64,000 nt of DNA from NCBI GenBank assembly GCA_900757205.1, contig CAAENA010000056.1, positions 62,001 through 126,000 on the forward strand. Direction: 5' to 3'. Positions 56,627 through 64,000 of the stretch are shown here, piece by piece. Each line of letters begins with the position of its first letter. The first letter of the stretch is position 1. The stretch comes from an uncultured Collinsella sp. GTDB taxonomy: Bacteria > Actinomycetota > Coriobacteriia > Coriobacteriales > Coriobacteriaceae. Made by a program: the position numbers and the translations under genes. The notes under the pieces are model-generated. The model made no database searches, was not told the origin of the DNA, and saw nothing but the letters and a program-made list of their open reading frames with translations.

Positions 56627-59600
56627 TTACGCCTCCTTCTTGGTCGAAGCAACAGGGCTGGCAGCCACGGACGCAGCGCCCGCAGCACCGCCCGCAGCAT
56701 CGAAGCGAGCGACATCCGCAGCGCTCGCGCGACCGGTCACGATGTCAAACGCCAGCTCCTCTGCCTGCGCATGCGTCTTGCCGACGGCCTCGGCGGCGGC
56801 GACAATCGCCAGCACACGCTCGTACTCGGTCGGAATGACCTTCACGAAGTGCTTGCTCATCGTCTCAAAGCTGTAGAGCAGCTTGATGCCGCGCGGGCTC
56901 TGCGTCGCGTCCACGTGCTCTTGGATGAGCTCACGAATCTGTGCCAGCTCGCCGGCCGTCGGGGCCTTGAGCTCCACGCTCTCGTGGTTCACGCGGGCAC
57001 TGAGCGTGCCATACTGGTCAAAGACATAGGCCACGCCACCCGTCATACCGGCGGCGAAGTTCTGCCCGACCTCGCCCAAGATGAGCGCCAGACCGCCTGT
57101 CATGTACTCGCAGCCATGGTTGCCGCAGCCCTCGACCACCACGGTGGCACCGGAGTTGCGCACGCCAAAGCGCTGGCCTGCCAGACCGTTAATGAAGCCG
57201 CGGCCGCTCGTGGCGCCAAAGAACGCAACGTTGCCCACGATGATGTTCTCGTCGAACTTGTAGGTCGCATGCGGGTTGGGGCGCACCGACACCTCGCCGC
57301 CCGAAAGGCCCTTTCCAAAGTAGTCGTTGGCGTCGCCGCACACGTTGAGCGTAATGCCGCGCGGCAGGAACGCGCCAAAGCTCTGACCGGCCGAACCATC
57401 GCAATCGACGGTGATGGAGCCGACGGGCAAGCCCTCGGGATGTGCCTTGGTCACCGCGTTGCCCAAGATGGTGCCCACGCAACGGTTGACGTTAGCGATA
57501 TCGGCGCGGAAGCGAATCGGACGCAGGTGCGCACGGGCATCGGCCGTATAGGGCACGAACAACGTGGAGTCGAGCGTCTTGTCGAGCTCGCTGTCGGCAG
57601 CCATCTGCGGCAGGAAGTGACGACCGTCGGCACCCGGGATATGGGCACCAAACTCGCAGGTCGCGCTCGCCAGCACGGGCGACAGATCGAGCAGGTTGGC
57701 CTTGCGGTTGCCCGGGACCTCGATCTGGCGCAAGCACTCGGGGTGGCCGACCATCTCGTCGACGGTGCGGAAACCCAGGCTCGCCATAACCTCGCGCAGC
57801 TGCTCGGCCACAAAGAGCATAAAGTGCTCAACGTGCTCGGGCTTACCGCGGAAGCCGTGACGCAGGCGGCAGTTTTGCGTGGCGATGCCGACCGGGCAGG
57901 TATCCTGCTGACAGTCACGCTGCATGAGGCAACCCATGGAGATGAGCGGCATGGTCGCAAAGCCAAACTCCTCGGCGCCCAGCAAGCAGGCGACGGCGAC
58001 ATCGGTGCCGTCCATGAGCTTGCCGTCGGCCTCGAGCACCACGCGCGAGCGCAGGCCGTTTTGCAGCAGCGTCTGTTGAGCCTCGGCAAGACCGAGCTCC
58101 AGCGGCAGACCGGCGTGCCAGATAGAGTCGCGCGCAGCGGCACCCGAGCCGCCGTTGTGGCCGCTGATCAAGATCTTGTCGGCAGCACCCTTGGCCACGC
58201 CGGTGGCGATGGTGCCGACGCCCGCCTCGCTGACCAGCTTGACCGACACGCGCGCGCCGGGGTTGGCGTTCTTAAGGTCAAAGATCAGCTCTGCCAGGTC
58301 CTCGATGGAGTAGATGTCGTGGTGCGGCGGAGGCGAGATCAGGCCGATGCCGGGAGTGGACTGACGGACCTCGGCAATCCAAGGGTAGACCTTCTTGCCG
58401 GGCAGGTGGCCGCCCTCGCCGGGCTTGGCGCCCTGGGCCATCTTAATCTGAATCTCAAAGGCGCTGCACAGATAGCGGCTCGTCACGCCAAAGCGCGCAC
58501 TTGCCACCTGCTTGATCGCGGAGTTCTTGGAGTCGCCGTTGGCCAGCGGGGTCTCGCGACGCGGGTCCTCGCCGCCCTCGCCTGAGTTGGAACGGCCATG
58601 CAGACGGTTCATAGCGATAGCCATGCACTCGTGCGCCTCTTTGCTGATGGAGCCGTACGACATGGCGCCGGTGTTAAAGCGGCGGACGATGTTGAGCGCG
58701 GGCTCGACCTCGTCGAGTGCCACCGGGGTGCGGCCGCTGGCATCAAAGTCGAGCAAGTCGCGCAGGCGCACGGCACGGCCGGTACGGTGCAGACGGGCGC
58801 TGTACTCCTTAAAGGTGTCGTAGCTGTCCTCACGGCAGGCGGTCTGCAGCAGGTAGACGGTCTGGGGGTCGATGAGGTGTTCCTCGCCGCCGAGCGGGCG
58901 CCACTTGGTCAGACCCAGCGTAGGCAGCTGATCGGGAGCCGGGCTCTTAAGGATGGCGAGCGCGGCGTCGTAGCGCTCGTTTTGCTCGCGCTCAACGTCC
59001 TCGACACCCATACCACCCACACGGCTCACCGTGCCGGCGAAGTACGCGTTGACAAACTCCGGCGTAAAGCCCACGGCCTCGAAGATCTGCGCCGAATGGT
59101 AGCTCTGCACTGTGGAGATGCCCATCTTGGACATGATGGAGACGATGCCGGCGGTCGCAGCCTTGTTGTAGTTGGCGATGCCCTGCTCGGCCGTCACGTC
59201 CAGGTCGCCGCGTGCCGCCAGATCGCGGATGCACGCATGTGCGTTGTACGGATAGATGCCGCTCGCGGAGTAGCCCACCAGCGCCGCAAAGTCATGCGGG
59301 GACACGGCGTCGCCACACTCCACCACGATGTCGGCAAAGGTACGCACGCCGGCGCGGATCAGGTGGTTGTGCACGCATCCCACGGCGAGCAGTGACGGCA
59401 CAGGGACCTCGCCCGCCGCAGCACGGTCGCTCAGCACCACGATGTTCACGCCATCGCGGACCGCAGCCTCGACGTCCTCGGCAAGCTGCTTGAGCCCAGC
59501 CTGCAGCGCGCCCTCGCCGGCATCGCGGCGGTAGACGGCACGGAAGCGGCGGGTCTTAAAGCCCACGCGGTCGATGGCGCAGATGCGGTCAAACTCCTCC

Positions 59601-61324
59601 TCGCTCAGCAGCGGACGCTCCAGGCGCACCAGCTGGCAGGCCGTACGGGAATCCTCAAGCAGGTTGCCGTGGTTGCCCAGGTAGAGCGTGGTCGAAGTTA
59701 CCATATGCTCACGCAGGGCATCGATCGGAGGATTCGTGACCTGAGCGAACAGCTGATAGAAGTAGTCAAAGAACGAGCGCGTCTTCTTGGACAGGCAGGC
59801 CAGCGGTGCGTCGATGCCCATCGAGGCGAGTGGGGCCTTGCCCTGCTGGGCCATGGGACGCACGACCTCGTCGACGTCATCCCAGTGGTAGCCGAGCTTG
59901 GCCATACGCACGGCGGCGGGCACCTCGGCGTCCTCGGCGGGCGCGGGCGCGGCGGACTCATCGAGCGCGTCGACGGCCAGCGTCTCCTCGGCAATCCAGT
60001 CGTGGTAGGGCTTCTCCTTGGCATAGCGGGCGCGCAGCTCGTCGTTGTAGATCACGCGGCCGCGGGCAAAATCGACCTCGAGCATCTGGCCCGGTCCCAG
60101 GCAGCCGCTCGTCAGGATGTTCTCGGGGCGCACCTCGATGGTGCCCACTTCGCTTGCCAGCATAAAGCGGCCATCGCGCGTCACGTAGTAGCGGGCGGGG
60201 CGCAAGCCGTTGCGGTCGAGGGCGGCGCCCAGCGTGCGACCGTCGGTAAAGGCGATGGCCGCCGGGCCGTCCCAGGGCTCCATGAGCATGGACTGGTAGG
60301 CGTCGTAGGCGCGGCGCTCCTCGCTCAGGCTGTCGTTGTGGTCCCACGGTTCGGGCAGCAGCATGGACGCGGCGCGCGTAAGCGGACGACCGTTCATAAC
60401 CAAAAACTCGAGCACGTTGTCCAGAATCGCGGAGTCGGAACCCTCGCGGTTGATGATGGGCATCACGCGCTCAAGATCGTGCTGCAGCACGGGGCTGTAC
60501 AGGTTGGGCTCGCGGGCGCGAATCCAGTTGACGTTGCCCTTAAGGGTATTGATCTCGCCGTTGTGGATGATAAAGCGGTTGGGGTGCGCGCGCTCCCAAC
60601 TGGGTGTGGTGTTGGTAGAGTAGCGCGAGTGGACGAGCGCCACGGCCGTCTTGACGGCGGCGTCGTTGAGGTCGATGAAGAAGCGACGCATCTGCGTGGC
60701 GACCAGCATGCCCTTGTACACGATGGTGCGCGAGCTCATGGAGCACACATAGAAGATCTTGTCGCGCAGGGCAAACTCGGCGTCGGCCTTTTTCTCGATA
60801 GTGCGGCGGCACACGTACAGGCGACGCTCGAAGGCATCGCCGGCGGGCGTGTCGTCGGGGCGGCCCAGGAAAGCCTGCAAGATGGTGGGCATGCAGGCGC
60901 GGGCCGTCTCGCCCAGGTCGTGCGGGTCGACCGGCACCTCGCGCCAAAAGAGCAGCGGCACGCCGGCCTCGGCGCAGCCCTCCTCAAACACGCGGCGGGC
61001 ATCCTCTACGCCCTTGTCGTCCTGCGGAAAGAACAGCATGGCCACACCATAGTCGCCCTCTGCCGGCAGAATCTGGCCGCACTTTTGGGCCTCTTTTCGA
61101 AAAAAGTGATGCGGAACCTGGAACAGGATGCCGGCGCCATCGCCGGTGTTCTTCTCGAGTCCCGTGCCGCCGCGGTGCTCCAAGTTGACCAGAATGGACA
61201 GCGCATCATCCAGAATCTGGTGATGACGCTCGCCGTTGATGTCGGCAAGCGCGCCGATGCCACATGCATCGTGGTCGAATTCGGGGCGATAAAGGCCCTG
61301 CTGCTGAGCGGAATCTGCCTGCAT
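56627..61324 (-). CDS. gltB: Glutamate synthase large subunit
   Basis: The glutamine-hydrolysing and FMN-binding alpha subunit, 1565 residues, making two glutamates from glutamine and 2-oxoglutarate. The N-terminal 20 residues are a propeptide removed to expose the nucleophile C21 (HDACGIGALAD). Then come the class II amidotransferase domain (about 21-430), a central domain, the FMN-binding synthase domain with PGEGGHLPGKKVYP and the 3Fe-4S cysteines in CLMQRDCQQDTCPVGIA, and the C-terminal beta-helix with GGSG repeats. A Pro/Ala-rich insertion near 450-480 (SAAPAPAEDAEVPAAV) is unusual. It is the first gene of a gltB-gltD operon. Confidence 0.97.
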   Translation of the reverse strand: MQADSAQQQGLYRPEFDHDACGIGALADINGERHHQILDDALSILVNLEHRGGTGLEKNTGDGAGILFQVPHHFFRKEAQKCGQILPAEGDYGVAMLFFPQDDKGVEDARRVFEEGCAEAGVPLLFWREVPVDPHDLGETARACMPTILQAFLGRPDDTPAGDAFERRLYVCRRTIEKKADAEFALRDKIFYVCSMSSRTIVYKGMLVATQMRRFFIDLNDAAVKTAVALVHSRYSTNTTPSWERAHPNRFIIHNGEINTLKGNVNWIRAREPNLYSPVLQHDLERVMPIINREGSDSAILDNVLEFLVMNGRPLTRAASMLLPEPWDHNDSLSEERRAYDAYQSMLMEPWDGPAAIAFTDGRTLGAALDRNGLRPARYYVTRDGRFMLASEVGTIEVRPENILTSGCLGPGQMLEVDFARGRVIYNDELRARYAKEKPYHDWIAEETLAVDALDESAAPAPAEDAEVPAAVRMAKLGYHWDDVDEVVRPMAQQGKAPLASMGIDAPLACLSKKTRSFFDYFYQLFAQVTNPPIDALREHMVTSTTLYLGNHGNLLEDSRTACQLVRLERPLLSEEEFDRICAIDRVGFKTRRFRAVYRRDAGEGALQAGLKQLAEDVEAAVRDGVNIVVLSDRAAAGEVPVPSLLAVGCVHNHLIRAGVRTFADIVVECGDAVSPHDFAALVGYSASGIYPYNAHACIRDLAARGDLDVTAEQGIANYNKAATAGIVSIMSKMGISTVQSYHSAQIFEAVGFTPEFVNAYFAGTVSRVGGMGVEDVEREQNERYDAALAILKSPAPDQLPTLGLTKWRPLGGEEHLIDPQTVYLLQTACREDSYDTFKEYSARLHRTGRAVRLRDLLDFDASGRTPVALDEVEPALNIVRRFNTGAMSYGSISKEAHECMAIAMNRLHGRSNSGEGGEDPRRETPLANGDSKNSAIKQVASARFGVTSRYLCSAFEIQIKMAQGAKPGEGGHLPGKKVYPWIAEVRQSTPGIGLISPPPHHDIYSIEDLAELIFDLKNANPGARVSVKLVSEAGVGTIATGVAKGAADKILISGHNGGSGAAARDSIWHAGLPLELGLAEAQQTLLQNGLRSRVVLEADGKLMDGTDVAVACLLGAEEFGFATMPLISMGCLMQRDCQQDTCPVGIATQNCRLRHGFRGKPEHVEHFMLFVAEQLREVMASLGFRTVDEMVGHPECLRQIEVPGNRKANLLDLSPVLASATCEFGAHIPGADGRHFLPQMAADSELDKTLDSTLFVPYTADARAHLRPIRFRADIANVNRCVGTILGNAVTKAHPEGLPVGSITVDCDGSAGQSFGAFLPRGITLNVCGDANDYFGKGLSGGEVSVRPNPHATYKFDENIIVGNVAFFGATSGRGFINGLAGQRFGVRNSGATVVVEGCGNHGCEYMTGGLALILGEVGQNFAAGMTGGVAYVFDQYGTLSARVNHESVELKAPTAGELAQIRELIQEHVDATQSPRGIKLLYSFETMSKHFVKVIPTEYERVLAIVAAAEAVGKTHAQAEELAFDIVTGRASAADVARFDAAGGAAGAASVAASPVASTKKEA

Positions 61325-61507
61325 CGCGATCCTCCCCTAGATATTTAGACAGTCAGTTGACTAGGCATACTAGGAGCATCGCCGGCCCGCTGTGTTTCCC
61401 GCCCGTTTCGAAACAATCGCGTAACGCACGCCCTACGAGTGGACACCGCCGACCTCAAGGGCGACAACATAGGCCCCAAGTTCGGCCTGTTAGCTCACCA
61501 CTTCAAA

Positions 61508-61726
61508 CATCTCAATCTGTAACAGGAAGGCCCAATTACGACGACTAACTGTTACAGATTGAGATGTTTTTGAGAGACGGTTCCGAATGTCTCAATCTGT
61601 AACACGAAGGGCCGGCTTTGGCGGTCAGCTGTTACAGATCGAGATTTTCCATAGGACCATTTCTTCCTGTCTCGATCCGTAACACCTAGGCCCAATTTCC
61701 ATCCCTAGTTGTTACAGATCAAGACA
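61508..61726. repeat. Array 5 of 59-nt palindromic units (3 units)
   Basis: Units at 61508-61566, 61588-61646 and 61668-61726, 59 nt each, 80 nt apart. In the first, both arms carry the same variants (CATCTCAAT) and pair perfectly. It lies in the divergent region between gltB and the gpmA remnant. Confidence 0.95.
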
Positions 61727-61781
61727 GTTCGCAGCCCCCCTTCATCACCCTATTCAAATACAACAATTTTGTTAGTCTTGG

Positions 61782-61810
61782 TTAACTTTTAAGCTTAAAA
61801 CAGGTATCCT
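61782..61810 (+). promoter_or_regulatory. Putative gpmA promoter
   Basis: TTAACT and TATCCT are spaced 17 bp in an AT-rich window 53 nt upstream of the gpmA ATG. Both boxes match the consensus at 4 of 6 positions. Confidence 0.45.
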
Positions 61811-61862
61811 TTGCGGCGTCAAGCAAACGGCACGCACACCGTGCCAGATCAAGGAGGCCCCT

Positions 61863-62428
61863 ATGGCGCACCAAGCAGACCAGCAGACGATGCAACTCGT
61901 CCTCATCCGTCACGGAGAGTCCGAGTGGAACAAGCTCAACCTGTTCACCGGCTGGACCGATGTTGAGCTCACCGACACGGGCCGCGAAGAAGCCGCAGCA
62001 GGCGGTCGAGCCCTCAAAGAAGCCGGTTTCGACTTTGACGTCTGCTACACTTCGCGCCTCAAGCGCGCGATCCCCACACCCAGGAGCAATACCGTGATGT
62101 CGCGCCCGATCAGCTGCCCTATACCGAATGCCTCAAGGACACGATCGCCCGCGCCTGGCCCTATTTCGAAGACGAGATTCGCCCCCAGATGCTCGCCGGC
62201 AAGCGCGTACTCATCGCCGCACACGGCAACTCCCTGCGCTCACTCGTCATGAAGCTCGAGCACCTCACGCCCGAGGAGATCCTCAAGGTCAACATCCCCA
62301 CCGGCGTGCCGCTCGTCTACACCTTCGATACCGATTTCAATGTCCTCGACAAGCGCTACATCGGCGACCCGGCGACCATCGCCGCCAAGATCGACGCCGT
62401 GGCCAATCAGGGCAAAGCGCACAAGTAG
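61863..62428 (+). pseudogene. gpmA: Phosphoglycerate mutase remnant, internal deletion and frameshift
   Basis: A 2,3-bisphosphoglycerate-dependent phosphoglycerate mutase copy that cannot be functional as written. The first 67 or so codons are normal: [16 protein letters not shown] holds the catalytic His, and reading continues to TSRLKRAI. The sequence then jumps, at about 62070-62085, into another frame at the equivalent of [10 protein letters not shown], and the C-terminal part continues correctly ([33 protein letters not shown]). Compared with E. coli GpmA about 70 residues are missing, including the RHYGALQG region with the acid/base Glu. The ribosome site (AAGGAGG) is intact. It may be a real deletion or an assembly or sequencing error. 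Confidence 0.88.
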
Positions 62429-62503
62429 CCCCAACCCAAATCCGACGCGTGGCGCCGCACGACCCAGATGCGACGTCACGCCGCCCATACGCAGGAGCGC
62501 ACC

Positions 62504-63760
62504 ATGCTCAACCATCTCAAACAACACTTTGGCTCCCGACGCACCGGTGGTCACGGAGGCCTAGACATTGCGCGGCATATCGGCCCCGGGCTGCTCGTGA
62601 CCGTCGGCTTTATCGACCCGGGCAACTGGGCCTCCAATATGGCCGCGGGCTCGCAGTTTGGCTACGCGCTGCTGTGGATCGTCACGCTGTCCACGATTAT
62701 GCTCATTGTGCTGCAGCACAACGCGGCACACCTGGGTATCGCCACGGGCGCCTGTCTTGCCGAGGCCACGACTCGCTTCCTGCCCCGCCCCGCGGGACGT
62801 GCCGTGCTCGCCAGCGCCTATCTCGCGACCATCGCCACCGCCATGGCAGAAGTCCTGGGCGGCGCGATTGCCCTTCAAATGCTCTTTGGGCTACCCGTGC
62901 GCGCAGGCTGCGTCATCGTGGCGACGGCATCCATGGCGATGCTCATGACGAGCTCCTACAAGCGCGCCGAGCGATGGATCATCGCCTTCGTAGGCGTGGT
63001 AGGACTCTCGTTTTTGGCCGAGCTTGCGCTGGTCAAGGTCGACTGGCCGCAGGCCGCCGCAAGCTGGATCACGCCCAGTATGCCCACCGGCTCTGCCGCG
63101 ATTATCGTGAGCGTCCTGGGTGCGGTCGTTATGCCCCACAACCTCTTTCTGCACTCCGAGGTCATCCAATCCATGCACTTCGAGGGGCAAGGCGAGCAAG
63201 TTATCGAGGAGCGCCTGCGCTACGAGTTCTTCGACACGCTCTTTTCGATGGGCGTGGGCTGGGCAATCAACTCGGCCATGGTCATCCTGGCCGCAACGAC
63301 CTTCTTTGCGCACGGCATCGTCGTAGACGACCTTACCGTCGCAGCAGCCACACTTTCCCCCATCCTGGGCCCGGCGAGCTCGATTATCTTTGCAGTGGCA
63401 CTGCTGTTTGCGGGGCTCTCGAGCAGCGTTACGGCGGGCATGGCCGCGGGAACCATTACGGCAGGCATGTTTGATGAGGAATACGACATCCACGACCGAC
63501 ACTCATCGGTTGGCGTGGCACTCTGCTTTGCCGGCGCAGTTGTTGCCTGCCTGGTCGTCAAAAATCCCTTTGAGGGCCTCATCTGGAGCCAGGCGCTGCT
63601 GTCGCTTCAGCTGCCGATCACGGTCTTTGTGCTCATACGACTCACCAGCTCACGCCGCGTCATGGGTAAATACGCCAACTCGCGCCCGCTCAACGCGCTG
63701 CTCGTAGGGATCGGTGCCATCGTGACGATTCTCGATGTCGTGTTGTTAACAGGGATGTAA
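62504..63760 (+). CDS. mntH: Nramp-family Mn(II)/Fe(II) transporter
   Basis: A 418-residue inner-membrane, proton-coupled divalent metal importer of the Nramp family. Both metal-binding motifs are present: DPGN at residues 38-41 in helix 1 and MPHN near residue 210 in helix 6, whose methionine favours Mn and Fe over Mg. About 11 hydrophobic helices are visible. AGGAGC precedes the ATG; an in-frame ATG 36 nt earlier is less likely. It lies 75 nt after the gpmA remnant on the same strand and may be co-transcribed with it; phosphoglycerate mutase here is of the cofactor-dependent type, so no Mn link is implied. Confidence 0.94.
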   Translation: MLNHLKQHFGSRRTGGHGGLDIARHIGPGLLVTVGFIDPGNWASNMAAGSQFGYALLWIVTLSTIMLIVLQHNAAHLGIATGACLAEATTRFLPRPAGRAVLASAYLATIATAMAEVLGGAIALQMLFGLPVRAGCVIVATASMAMLMTSSYKRAERWIIAFVGVVGLSFLAELALVKVDWPQAAASWITPSMPTGSAAIIVSVLGAVVMPHNLFLHSEVIQSMHFEGQGEQVIEERLRYEFFDTLFSMGVGWAINSAMVILAATTFFAHGIVVDDLTVAAATLSPILGPASSIIFAVALLFAGLSSSVTAGMAAGTITAGMFDEEYDIHDRHSSVGVALCFAGAVVACLVVKNPFEGLIWSQALLSLQLPITVFVLIRLTSSRRVMGKYANSRPLNALLVGIGAIVTILDVVLLTGM

Positions 63761-63786
63761 TGGGACGGGACACCCACCCAGGCAAA

Positions 63787-64000
63787 CGTCTCGATCTGTA
63801 ACATCTAGACCCGCTTTTGATGTCTAGATGTTACAGATTGAGATCTTTCCGAGGGACAGCTCCGTTTGTCTCAATCTGTAACACGTAGACCCCGTTTTCA
63901 CTGTTAGATGTTACAGGTTGAGATCTTCTGCCGGACGGTTTTGGTTTGTCTTGATCTGTAACAAGTGGACCCATTTTCCGCTTCTAGATGTTACAGATTG
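63787..64000. repeat. Array 6 of 59-nt palindromic units (3 units, last cut by window)
   Basis: Units at 63787-63845 and 63867-63925, and a third from 63947 that would end at 64005, all 80 nt apart. The loops align well with each other: TAGACCC or GGACCC, then TTTT, then CTAGA or TTAGA directly before the 3' arm. The array starts 27 nt after mntH and may continue beyond the window. Confidence 0.93.

Overview
The window looks like chromosomal DNA from a Coriobacteriia gut anaerobe, most probably Collinsella or a close relative. I infer this from the GC-rich coding bias, the gene set (monomeric [FeFe]-hydrogenase, PTS-driven sugar use, AddAB-type recombination helicase, oxygen-sensitive FucO-type dehydrogenase) and characteristic palindromic intergenic repeats. 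No rRNA, tRNA, prophage, transposase or cas gene was seen.

Left part (1-20 kb). A SWIM/SNF2 helicase, cut by the window edge, lies downstream of dnaE. An AT-richer MFS transporter, a DUF3284 protein, an addB-addA operon and a TrpR-like YerC regulator follow, all on the minus strand. On the plus strand come a small holin-like membrane protein, then an Rrf2 regulator divergent from cysK, then mnmA.

Middle (20-43 kb). An M42 aminopeptidase, fucO, a low-GC LURP-one-like protein, a DUF1275 membrane protein, a YgiQ radical SAM protein, a CPBP protease and an orphan RelB/DinJ antitoxin lead to a compact four-gene cluster: GltD-like flavoprotein, [FeFe]-hydrogenase, Tat/lipobox substrate-binding protein and an ABC permease-ATPase fusion. 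A complete alpha-glucoside PTS operon follows (EIIA, BglG/LicT antiterminator, EIICB, GH4 6-phospho-alpha-glucosidase), then a DEAD-box helicase.

Right part (43-64 kb). An FHA protein and a transmembrane Ser/Thr kinase are paired. A copper module (copA, copZ, csoR) has a CsoR-type operator in front of copA. Then come a zinc-ribbon membrane protein, an amidohydrolase, a nuclease-fold protein, an unknown protein, gltD-gltB, a gpmA copy with an internal deletion, and mntH.

The most unusual feature is a family of palindromic elements confined here to 43-64 kb. I count 16 units at six intergenic loci. Every complete unit is exactly 59 nt (17-nt arm, 25-nt loop, 17-nt inverted arm), and units in an array start 80 or 81 nt apart. 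Two arrays closely bracket the nuclease-fold gene. A separate pair of 235/236-bp elements with shared inverted ends, and several unrelated long inverted repeats of a GGGAC type, lie elsewhere.
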